From NCBI RefSeq assembly GCF_001039355.2, contig NW_019775536.1, forward strand, positions 158,738 through 187,070: a stretch of DNA of 28,333 nucleotides. The letters are read 5' to 3'. Origin of the DNA: Lingula anatina (taxonomy: Eukaryota > Brachiopoda > Lingulata > Lingulida > Lingulidae). Made by a program: the position numbers and the translations under genes. Positions 1 to 8,926 of the stretch are shown one piece after another (positions within the stretch are counted from its first letter, which is position 1; each line of letters starts with the position of its first letter). Under the pieces are notes generated by a model. The model saw nothing but the letters and a program-made list of their open reading frames with translations. It was not told the DNA's origin and did not search any database.

Positions 1-66
1 ATATATATATCAATATTCAAGTCACCTATTTTAGTGCTTTTAATTTAAAAAAAAATGGACACAAAC

Positions 67-221
67 CTTCTAGTGATTTCTCCCCAAGCTTTCATCTTAG
101 CCTCATTGGTTACTGTTGTAGAAAATTTACTAAATAAAACACTTTTCCTCTTTTCTACTTCATCAACTAAAACTTCAACTTCTTCGCTCGTAAACTTCAC
201 TCGTTTTTTACACTGCTCCAT
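67..221 (-). CDS. Myb/SANT-like (NAIF1-type) DNA-binding domain, first exon, partial
   Basis: This is a minus-strand exon starting at the ATG at 221-219 (an in-frame upstream ATG at 314 is less likely). The 52 residues begin MEQCKKRVKFTSEEVEVL and continue LVDEVEKRKSVLF, FSKFS and AWGEI. That pattern (basic start, FT.EE..VLVDEVE, V.LFGKFS-like, late Trp) is typical of the Myb/SANT-like domain of NAIF1 and of the accessory Myb-like ORFs of Harbinger transposons, which bind DNA. After ATCACTAGAAG a weak donor GTTTGT (from 66) probably ends the exon; otherwise the frame stops at 45. The third helix and the rest of the protein would lie left of the window. It may be a host gene or a relic of a Harbinger Myb-like gene; without the remainder I cannot decide. 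Confidence 0.5.
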
Positions 222-1437
222 CTTCACTTCTGGCGCCGGGAAAAACTGCGCCAAGGCTTTTATACTGTCCCCTCGGCATCTGATTGGGTTAGATTTACCT
301 TCATTTTTTGACACTCAGAGACGGTGTGTTTTTTGAAAGAATAAACGAACAAACAAAATGACAACAACAAAAGTTCATTTATTTTAATAGTTGAAGTATA
401 TTGTGAAATATCTGTATGATTTCTTTTTAATGTCACCGTCTCAATAACGAGAAAACTGGGGGGGATTCCGCCCATGTCGAAGCACTTTTCCAGGGTGATT
501 CCCGCGGAGAAACTCGCGCCGGGAATTCCTAGTTTGACCTACTTAAAAAGGGAGAAAAAGCCGGCGCAAAACGCGGAAAGACGTAGTAGTCGGATATTAA
601 ATAATAAATCTTTTGCTTGAATTATCTTTAACGAACAATAAAATAAATTGTTAAAGCACACAAGACTTTATTTCCTGTTATGAATTGTGATAATTAAGAG
701 TTTTATGAGGAAACTGCTCGCTCCAATCCTTTATTTTGATGTATTTTCTCGCCTCATGAGAGAGGAGAGTTCCGAGTCTGGAATTAGGTCACGATTTCGA
801 CAAGGATTCGATTCGTTTTCGAATCGTATTCGTTTCGATAGCTTCCAGAATACCACGAATCGTTCACGATTTTTTCAACGAATCGAAGACGAAAAAATTT
901 CGACGTCGAAAACGTTCGAGAATACCGCCCCTGCGCGCTTTCTACTACGCTGTGTGGATTCGGAAAAATAAGATAAAAATGGAGCATCAGAATAAACTTC
1001 CTGTGGCAGAAAATTACAAATTTAGAGCGTAATAACATTCAGGGCTTTTCAGATTGAGTGTTATGTTAGTAACGTCTAGATCAATAACTTGGAATCCAAT
1101 GAAATTACATTTCACGGCGATAGTGGCGCCCTCTGTAAACAAGAACCATGTGCACGGATCAGGACTTACCGAAAGGAAAATTATAAATTGTTTTATTTGA
1201 AAAATAAAAATAATTGAAATTGAAATTGTCAAAACTAAACGAGGATTTCTAAAATGCATTAATTTAAAATCTATCTGTGCAATTTACGGTTCATTTAGAA
1301 TTATATAGTCTTGAAAGTTAAATTTAAGGGATAATAACCCTTCGTTTCAGCCAAATGACTTTTCCTGGAGTAAACAACAATTTTCCCATACTTACCAATG
1401 GTTCATGAATCCAATTTTACATTTAAAGTTAGTCCCT

Positions 1438-1440
<3 letters not shown>
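222..1440. other. Noncoding stretch with a TTCG/CGAA-rich block
   Basis: No convincing gene. 225-260 and 470-590 are relatively GC/CpG-rich and could be promoter DNA for the minus-strand exon to the left, but I see no clear TATA box. 790-925 is packed with CGATTCG/CGAATCG words, including the small hairpin GATTCG-TTTT-CGAATC, and looks like a decayed repeat. Short open frames here have no recognisable domain. Confidence 0.4.

Positions 1441-1487
<47 letters not shown>
1441..1487. repeat. Poly-T tract (47 T)
   Basis: An uninterrupted run of about 47 T. It could be the minus-strand poly-A tail of a retroposed sequence, but I see no target duplication or recognisable retroposon body on either side. 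Its length will be unreliable in sequencing. Confidence 0.9.
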
Positions 1488-1490
<3 letters not shown>

Positions 1491-2747
1491 TTTGTTTTTT
1501 TGTTAAAATCTCGAGCTCAAGAAATTTTAACAGAGTATAGCCATCAATGGAGGTCACGTGGTCTAAAGACAAGCTCAGATATCAGAATAACAGCTATAAC
1601 TGCCGTTTTTGTGGTAAAACAGAATATATTTTATTTCTATGTGTTATTCACAATATTTTTATTGAGAAATATAGATCTCATACGAAGAGTTATTATCCCT
1701 TTGAATCTTCCAATCGCAAGTTTTGTCATAAATAATGTTTCTCATTGTATGGAAATTACAATGTATTATATGGACCTTTATGAATGGGGGCGTGTCATTT
1801 TTTAATCTGTTCAAAAGTTGGCTATGTTGTCAGCAAATTCAAATCATAATTAGGTAGTAAAATTTTCAGACATCATTTTTAATCTTATGCCAAACATTTA
1901 TATCAAAATTGTGTTGAATATTAAGCCAACAAGTTTAAGGATTGAATATAAGAAGTGCGTATGCGTTGACCGTTTGTTAAAGGTTTTATACAGGCCTTCT
2001 GCCGTCCCCTTTCCTGGCTAAATTTCAGAAATCATCTATTTTAAGCGCCCAAGTAAAGTTACACATGTTATACCCCGGACCTTGCCCGGTGTCTACGTAT
2101 CTACGTATTCTCACAGCAAACGGACTGAAGAACTCTGTCTGATCAAGTTAAATAACTCCATTTTCTGCCACCTTTCGTATAGATCAGTGCGCATGAGTTT
2201 GCTGGGTTACGTCCCTCATTGTGTTAGTTGTGACAGAGAAGCAATCAGTCTCTCGCTGCGATGAGCTGCCGTCTTCCCATGTTGTGTTGTTCTGGATTTC
2301 GTCACATGAAGGAAAGGCCCCCATTTTTAATCCAAAATGGAACCTAACAGACTTTTAAGAACGCCTGACACCTGCCTCATTATTGATCTGTTTTTTGTTT
2401 TTTTAATTACTTTCCTTTTCTTTCATTTTTCTTTATTTCATGTTTATTTTTCCTTTATTCAGAAAAAGGCCAATCGTCTAAATGACAAAGCGAACCAGCG
2501 TTTTGCATGGCTACCCCTATTCAACATACTACAAGTAGGTCATGAAATTGTAGCTGAGGCCTGCTGCTACAGAAGATCCCGCCTTGCAACGCCATTTAGA
2601 ATTAAGAACCCGCGATACGAGCATCATTTTTCGGAAAAATGTAACCACACTGTGTGGTATTTCTCTTTGCATAATATATTGTTTAAAACAGTGGTACTGT
2701 GTTGGCATTTGGTTGGATTTAGTGGCATTGGTTTGAGCACTCGTTTC
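1488..2747. other. Noncoding stretch, nothing gene-like
   Basis: AT-rich DNA. Long open frames (for example 2337-2891 on the plus strand) are compositionally simple (Phe/Leu/His-rich) and match nothing I recognise. The only structured item is the 48-bp dispersed repeat at 2215-2262, listed separately. Confidence 0.4.
2215..2262 (+). repeat. 48-bp dispersed repeat, copy 1
   Basis: Starts CTCATTGTGTTAGTTGTGAC and ends TCTCTCGCTGCGA. It is the same sequence, apart from the last base, as the unit at 18518-18565, and close to the unit at 18461-18508. Its first 24 bases, reverse complemented, nearly match a motif tandemly repeated in PDIA4 intron 3. Confidence 0.8.
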
Positions 2748-3171
2748 AAGGTACACTCCATGAAATTTACCTTCCAAAATGGGTTTCCCCGGGAAAATAG
2801 GCAAATTTCTCGAACTCATATATCGTTAATTAGTAGTTTATTTTATACTGTTTTTTATGTATTTTATGTATTAGGAATATGCCACACTTAAATAATACAC
2901 TTAAATAAATAATAATTTATCCCTCTCTGCACTTGGATTCGACCTTTGATAAAATTTTAAAGGTTGGTTTTAGCTTAAATGACTGGCCAGTCATCACAAC
3001 TGCGACCATTTTCCTATAAGCTCCAATAGAAATATCAACATCATGTACGCACCAGAAAAAATTCTTGGGTTTGAATCATTTTTAAGGTGTATATTATGTA
3101 AGGTTTTACAAGAAGCTGTGGATACCAAAAATAAGCATTTTAGTTTTTTTTTAACCAATGGAGTGTACCTT
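2748..3171. mobile_element. Small inverted-repeat (MITE-like) element, 424 bp
   Basis: Bounded by a perfect 14-bp inverted repeat: AAGGTACACTCCAT at 2748-2761 and ATGGAGTGTACCTT at 3158-3171. The interior has no coding capacity. Flanks TTTCA and TTTGA are only a near-match for a target duplication, so the exact ends are uncertain. A 14-bp perfect inverted pair 400 bp apart is unlikely by chance, but one copy alone cannot prove mobility. Confidence 0.45.
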
Positions 3172-3250
3172 TGATGTGCACTAGTCCATTTCCTACGTTT
3201 TGTAAGTGGTATTTTAACCCATATAATGTTTATTTTAAGTTAAAACTACG

Positions 3251-3386
3251 CATGGCCAGAAATGCGCAGCATTCACGCGATACGCGAAGGCGCTACAGTA
3301 GGGCTTCACGTGACTCAACTTGCCAATCACAGCACAACAATGGCATCGCACACAGACTCTGTGATAAGTGCTCAGCCCATTGTCAA
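3251..3386 (+). promoter_or_regulatory. Possible CpG-rich promoter and first exon
   Basis: A locally CpG-rich patch in AT-rich DNA, with an NRF1-like ATGCGCAG (3262), an E-box CACGTG (3307) and a CCAAT box (3323). These are followed by ATG at 3340 in good context (ACAACAATGG) and 16 codons starting MASHTDSVIS before a stop at 3388. A possible donor GTAGTG at 3387 would make it a short first coding exon. No downstream exon is identified, so this is weak. Confidence 0.2.
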
Positions 3387-4345
3387 GTAGTGTTAGTTCA
3401 TGGTAACAAGCGTCTGACATGTGCAGAGGAGTTTATTGTAATATATATTGTTCTTATTGTTACATTATTAAATCTAACTCTGTATCCAAGTAGTAACTAT
3501 ACTGTACCAAGTCAGGTACTACAGTACTGATGATGTGCAGAGGTCATATATTCCAGAATAAGCCATTACCGCTAATTTATAACTTTAATTTTGTTTCATA
3601 TGTTGTTCATGAAAGAGTTAATGAAAGATTATTTTAATTTGTAAAATCGTGATCTTATTCTTTTTATATTCAAATAATTGAATAATGTGGGTAAAATTGG
3701 TCTTCCACTTCTTATTTGCATTTTTCCTTTACTACAAGATTATTTTGGAACAGTTGCAGCATTAAAATTTAAAATAAATAACAATCTGAAAGAAGAATTT
3801 TGCATTATTATTAAATGATGATAGGAATTTTGGATTAAGAGATTAGTTAATACTGAGTAGTGATATTGTCAGTCAATTTATGTAGAATCTGATAATATAA
3901 TTGAAAATACTGATTGAATTCTTTGCCTTGCACTGGGCAGTTTTACATTTGTGCCAAGTGCTCTTTTTGGACTCCATTGTACAGTGGTAAAAAATCTTCA
4001 ATTGTCATGAAAGTTTTTAATCAGACTGTGTATGGTGCTGCTATCTGCTGGTGCTATCGGCAACGAATTAGTTTGCCTTTGTTTCTGAGTGAATCTACCG
4101 TCTAAAATCACTATTTCTGAAAATATGTGCGTTTTGCTGAGGGTAGGCTAGGCAATACACGGCAAACTTCTTAGTACGTGTGTACAACATAATTTGTTTA
4201 AAAACCCTAGCGATATTTGGTCAGGAGTTGCTTGAAGCATAGCACATCGTTTCTGTCTATCGGCATCAGGCCGTTAGTTTGTCAATTATCACGAATTACC
4301 CACGAATCGCGAACCCATTCATTTTCCTATGGCAATCTAGCAACA
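3387..4345. other. Noncoding stretch, nothing recognised
   Basis: AT-rich sequence with no supportable gene, RNA or repeat. It forms the left flank of the TTAA-bounded interval; the last bases before the TTAA are CTAGCAACA. Confidence 0.4.
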
Positions 4346-4373
4346 TTAAGGTAGATCGGTCGTTACATGTTCC

Positions 4374-4440
4374 AACGTTCGAATTTTTTTAAAAATTTTT
4401 TTGTTTGAAGAGACACCCAAGTACATTAAAAATTTGCAAA
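4374..4440 (+). repeat. Subterminal repeat, copy 1
   Basis: AACGTTCGAATTTTTTT, then an A/T run, then GACACCCAAGTACATT. Shared with 4576-4645 (AACGTTCGAATTTTTT to TATCCAAGTACATTT) and, more diverged, with 7597-7665 (ATTCGAATTTTT to CATCCAAGTATATT). Subterminal repeats are common in DNA transposons and can be transposase-binding sites; that role is inferred. Confidence 0.65.
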
Positions 4441-4562
4441 AAAAATTGGGGGTCACCGATCAAATAAGAGAACTATGCCCAAATATGTTACACCCTGCAT
4501 ATCGCACTAGTCCCCATTCAAATCAATGGGAAAATGGGTGTTTTTTCACTAAATCATTATTT

Positions 4563-4645
4563 TCTATGATTTTCTAACGTTCGAATTTTTTTTAAAAAAA
4601 TTTTGTGTAAAGGGGTATCCAAGTACATTTAAATTTTACAAAAAA
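4563..4645 (+). repeat. Subterminal repeat, copy 2, ending at the N
   Basis: Includes upstream TATGATTTTCT, which also precedes copy 3 (7587-7597), so copies 2 and 3 are homologous over about 80 bp. The assembly N follows directly at 4648. Copies 2 and 3 therefore form direct repeats bracketing the EF-hand gene. Confidence 0.6.
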
Positions 4646-4647
4646 AA

Positions 4648-4648
4648 N
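4648..4648. other. Ambiguous base (N), probable assembly join
   Basis: A single N inside AAAAAAANACACTCT. The sequence changes character here, from A/T subterminal repeat to the unique 5' flank of the EF-hand gene. Confidence 0.8.
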
Positions 4649-4706
4649 ACACTCTGGACTGGCTACGATAAGGACATTTCCGCAAGCGTTTATATACATG
4701 AACATG

Positions 4707-4715
4707 TATATAAAA
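4707..4715 (+). promoter_or_regulatory. TATA box of the EF-hand gene
   Basis: TATATAAAA lies about 80 bp upstream of the ATG at 4793, in the right orientation and at a plausible distance for a short 5' UTR. An in-frame TAG sits immediately before the ATG, supporting that ATG as the start. Confidence 0.5.
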
Positions 4716-4792
4716 AGTACAACAGTTCAGCTTTTTATGCGTTATTTGTTCAATGATTCTGGATCTTGTTCATTGAATTATCTACCGTGTAG

Positions 4793-6344
4793 ATGCCGGC
4801 GGACTACCCGTTTGTGACTGGCTCGGAACACTGGAGAAGAAAAGTCCGCACCGTATTCAAGTGCTTAGATTCGAACTCAGATGGCTGCATCACTAGAGAA
4901 GACTGGGTGATCGGGGTCCGCCGTGTTGTCCAGTATTTGGATATTGATGGTAAATTTCTTAAAAAACGCGCTTGAATAAATCACACCGTTTTCAAGGTTT
5001 ATTAATTATCCCACTTCCTCGCATTAATTTTACAGTTTTTATTATATTCCACTCATTTTATACTTACGTATAATTAGGTAAATCCCTAAGGACTAAGTAC
5101 TCACTTTCCCCATTTTGAAACAAAATGGTGAATTCTGCCCACACCCCCCCCCCCACCCCCTTTCAAAAAAAAAAATGTTTTGGGTGCTACAATTTATTCA
5201 TTATTTAACCATCTGTGTACTGTCTCCTCAGCGAAATTTTGACAGCAAACCCCTTAGGACCTAACCCCTCTACCTAACTTCTCTCTACTCTACTCTCTTT
5301 CAATGACCATAGATTTACATGTTTGATACGAAAAAACAAGCAAATAAATGAAATAAATAAATAAATAATACAAAACGCAATCTTTGTAAGCAAGAGACTT
5401 AGACCCCATTTCCAGAGATTAGATCGATCTACTTTAGATCGACCTAACTCCCTGGGGGTTCACGCTAAATAGCTGTCAGCCGAGCGGACACGAAAGTTAA
5501 TTACCCCTTACAGCTTGCAGTAGGCGGGACGGACATTTAAGCCGGATTATCTGACTGTAATCTAGTGAGACTCCCCGCGGGTATAGATCGATCTAAAAGC
5601 TCTGGTAATACAGCCATAAACCGTACATACTAACTAAAAGAGAGCATTCACATCGAGATGAGCCGAGGTCTAATAAGGCCGCGACCTTAATATGGCTGAC
5701 CTCACCACGCGTTGTCCTTCGACCAGTTAAATTGAGCCGAGATTTAATTAGTGAGCCCCTGAAGGGACAACGCGCAGGGAGGCGTGTGAGAGGCGGAGAG
5801 ACCATTTTAATTAAAATGGCTTAGGCGGTCTTCCTTTCATGTAAGTCCGCCATATTTAGGTCGAGGCCTTACTAGACCTTAGCTCTTTTCGATGGGAATG
5901 CTCCCTTAATATCTGCCCTCGCCTCTTTCAGATGAGAAAGCCGAACGCATTCTAAACGAACGTCTCGCAGTCTGGAAATCCCTCGTCAAAGACTCAGAAG
6001 ACGACACAACGGCCAAGATTTCAGTAGACGAATATGTGCAGCAAAGTTTATCGTTCGTCAACTGGGTCAACTACCGACAAGAATTGCACGTAAAACTCAT
6101 CGCGACTACTTTCAATGGGATGGACCTCGACGGCGATGGGTTTATTTCCAAGGAAGAACACGCCGCTTTTTTCTACGGTATCCACGTCCCCGTTGAGCAC
6201 TCGAAGGACATCTTTGATGTGATGGACGCAGAGAAGGACGGTTTTATATCCCTTGCAGAGTATGCAGAGGCCCATATGGAGTTTTGGTTAACTGAAGATC
6301 CCGATAATAAATATAATGAATTCTTTGGACCATTGGTCGACTAG
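4793..6344 (+). CDS. Sarcoplasmic calcium-binding protein / calexcitin-like EF-hand protein
   Basis: Two exons, 4793-4949 and 5932-6344, joined phase 1 across GTAAAT...TTTCAG, give 189 residues, the usual size of the SCP/calexcitin/luciferin-binding family. EF-hand loops: about residues 26-37 (DSNSDGCITRED), about 116-127 (DLDGDGFISKEE) and about 150-161 (DAEKDGFISLAE), all with good calcium ligands. The second hand, in the VKDSEDDTTAKISVDEY region, is degenerate, as is common in this family. The C-terminus ends FFGPLVD, like the compact ends of relatives. Such proteins are cytosolic calcium buffers or sensors in muscle and neurons; no signal peptide is seen. The frame is intact. The gene lies inside the TTAA-bounded interval, opposite in strand to the transposase, with an N 145 bp upstream. 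An AATAAA occurs at 7031, far downstream. Confidence 0.85.
5420..5595. repeat. Inverted-repeat insertion in the EF-hand intron
   Basis: The palindrome TAGATCGATCTA occurs at 5420-5431 and 5584-5595, and the flanking bases (GAGATT on the left, AAAAGCTC on the right) extend the inverted match imperfectly. A related TTTAGATCGACCTA lies at 5434. Probably a small nonautonomous element; ends not defined. Confidence 0.35.
5660..5885. mobile_element. Foldback/MITE element, family A copy 1
   Basis: Left arm GAGCCGAGGTCTAATAAGGC through CTTAATATGGCTGACC (5660-5702) pairs with the right arm ending GGCCTTACTAGACCTTAGCTC (to 5885), about 40 bp of imperfect inverted repeat. Inner arms CGCGTTGTCCTTC and GAAGGGACAACGCG extend the hairpin. 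The centre holds GAGCCGAGATTTAAT. The same TAATATGGC-GACC arm motif and the same centre occur in the element at 16677-16948. No coding capacity. Confidence 0.75.
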
Positions 6345-7584
6345 TACTTGTACTTTCTCTTTTTAAAAGGGATGCATTGAAGTAATAAGCGAGTTACGTT
6401 GATTTGGGAATTGGTGATGGAAGTTTTCAAAAGCAGTGGGTAAAATAAGTAGGGAAACTCAGCTAGCATCATCTCGATGACCAGAATGCCTTCAGAATGC
6501 AAAACTAACACATTTCAGCATGAAAAACTGAGGACATTTCCTGGAAAAATGACATCAAGGTAGATGTATAGCGCTCACTGAACGAACGGATTTTCTGATT
6601 AATCCAACGATGTGATATAACATAGCATGATAAAACCCTGGACTTACAAACTGTACGACATAATAACGCAACGATCCGCCGTTGCGAATCGGTACCACCG
6701 TCCCAGAGTCCGTCATACGATCCACCATCGCTCATACGTTATTATCAGAAGTAAAACGATAGTACATGTTTGTTTCCTGGGACCTTCAGCATCAGAAGCC
6801 AAAATGGTGGAGATACTTAAAGTCTGGGTCACACTGCGCTTGCAACCTTTTACTCTTTTTTCAAACACAATATCTGGCGGTCGCATGTGATCACTTTGCG
6901 AGCTAATTAAGAAGCTATGGCCAATTTTGATCGGCAAGCAGACGCAAACCGATTGCAACAAGATCTAAAATTACAATGTTTTGGGAACTTTTGAACAGAC
7001 TACACCCTCGCCTAACTAAAGCAGTGATGTAATAAAAATATAAATTTGAATATGTTTTAATCTTTATAAATCTTATAACACTCTTTTATATTATCTTGTT
7101 CATGTATAAATACTTGATCTCTTTGAGGTCGCAAGGCCTGTGCGGTTACGATCACAATGAACAAAAAAACCTCTTTGCGACTTGCAGCTGTCACCGGTTT
7201 CAAAAAGGTCGGCGACTGGTTGTAACAACTCGAAAAGTGGTTTCCAAATGAACGTTGTGTTAATATCAGGTTGCGCCAGTTTTCTGTGCAGCACCGATAA
7301 CCTCCTGGCCTCCGAAAAACCTACTTGTGGTATCCTACCGGTTGCTAACAGGTCACCGACTGCTTTCCAACTGATTTGCAACCGAATGTGCGGTTTTCCC
7401 TTTGTCTTTTTAACCCCAGGCGTTTTCCGCTTACTTTTCACAGTCTCATCCTTGTAGTAAGGATACCAAGCACTGGAAGGATGTTAAATTGTATGTATTG
7501 AAACTATTTTTATTTCAGATTATTGGACTAATTTAAAGTTCTGTTACATTGTTTGTAAATAATTTTCTCTAAAGCGGTATTTGT

Positions 7585-7665
7585 TTATGATTTTCTTATA
7601 TTCGAATTTTTAATTTTTATTTTTGGTTTTTGAGGAGAGACATCCAAGTATATTCAAAACTTTCA
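7585..7665 (+). repeat. Subterminal repeat, copy 3 (diverged)
   Basis: TATGATTTTCTTATATTCGAATTTTTAATTTTT through GACATCCAAGTATATTC, homologous to 4563-4645. Same orientation as the other two copies. Confidence 0.5.
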
Positions 7666-7881
7666 TTATGTTTAACAGCTGATAGCTATTTTCAGATTTG
7701 TCATACTGAAGCAAAGGTGTAAGCCATAAACTTTACTACAGATTTACTGAAGAGAGTAATAAAGGAAATACATCATTCATGTGAAAATAGTTTATTGCCA
7801 TTGTTATTTATCTATGTAATGAATATAACATGAATGTTACTTTTTGGCTCACCCCCCCCCCCCAAAAAAAAAAAAAAAAAT

Positions 7882-7924
7882 GAGCAGCATTGCAGAGGTT
7901 TATCCAATTTCTTGATCAGAGTAA
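7882..7924 (+). repeat. Inverted copy of part of the exonuclease exon
   Basis: These 43 bases match the reverse complement of 8628-8670, inside the transposase exon 7, with one mismatch. They follow directly on a C12A17 homopolymer pair. Because the transposase is on the minus strand and its likely poly-A signal is at 7791-7796, the fragment would lie antisense in its own 3' UTR, about 700 nt from its partner. Confidence 0.85.
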
Positions 7925-8026
7925 TCTCATTAATGTTGTATGTACCAGCACCACTCAAAAAGTCAAAAATCCAACAATAACAACATATTGCACTTTAACA
8001 GTTCAACAAATAAACTTTACCAGTGC

Positions 8027-8860
8027 CTAATGGAAAAAAGACACAACTGATGATATAATTTTAATAGATTTTGTTACTCTTGGTTTTCCATTTTTCATTT
8101 TTTCACCTAAAAGATCAGCAACTCCCTGATGACTGTTTCTGTCAAATGCTAGCTTTATGTGTTTTAACTGTAGGCCACTGCTAGCAATCTTCTCTAGCAT
8201 GGATTTACTGACGAGATTTTTAATGGGACCAAGAGTTTCTAGATTTTTCTTCTTCGCTGCCAACGCTACCAATGACTCTTTAACAAAATTAACATCAAAA
8301 CAGTGCTTTGCCATGGTTTCAGGACAAGGTGTAAAGGAATCAACTAATTTTTTCAATATTTCAACATCCTCACAGGCAACATGTGCAGGGTACTTTACTG
8401 CAAGACAATCATAAACTAATTCCTCTTGCCTATATGATTTCCTGCCTGGCAAGATCTGTCTAAAAAATGGGAGAGTGCCTGGCAAGATCTGTCTAAAAAA
8501 TGGGAGAGTGTCAAAAAAGGAACACACATTTTTTTCAAGTGCTCCCAACATGCCACATGCTTTTGCTGCATTACACAACACCCTTGAATCAAACGAGCGA
8601 ATGTTGTGCCCAACCAAAAGAACTGGGTTACTCTGATCAAGAAACTGGATAAACCTCTGCAATGCTGCTCTTATCTTTAAGGCTTCCACTGGCTGATCAT
8701 GGTGGTAAATTTGTCCTCCCAGCACCTTAATGCCAGTGATGGCAGAAGCCTCAGCAGTGATGCACTTCTTAGGAATCACATACTCATTGAATTTTCCCAT
8801 CGATCCCTGGGCTGCTATCTGTGTGATATGAGCATTTGTTCCTAAAACAAAGTAGTATAT

Positions 8861-8926
<66 letters not shown>

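Larger units (their letters stand above)
6345..8026. other. Noncoding stretch between EF-hand gene and transposase 3' end
   Basis: Holds a candidate AATAAA for the EF-hand transcript (7031), the third subterminal repeat copy (7585-7665), a minus-strand AATAAA at 7791-7796 suitable for the transposase mRNA about 230 bp past its stop, a C12A17 run (7852-7880) and the antisense exonuclease fragment (7882-7924). A 113-codon open frame at 7100-7441 (minus) has no recognisable domain and I do not call it a gene. Confidence 0.4.

Noticed and set aside
1441-1487. Poly-T as the tail of a processed retrogene or SINE
   Set aside because: No target duplication, internal promoter boxes or retroposed body could be found beside it.
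2337-2891. 184-codon plus-strand open frame
   Set aside because: Phe/His/Leu-rich from AT-rich DNA, no motif, and it runs into the inverted-repeat element at 2748.
5593-5805. 70-codon minus-strand open frame
   Set aside because: Lies mostly inside the foldback element in the EF-hand intron; chance open frame.
7100-7441. 113-codon minus-strand open frame
   Set aside because: No recognisable domain and no promoter or splice context; it lies in noncoding DNA between the EF-hand gene and the transposase. A plus-strand frame overlaps it equally well.
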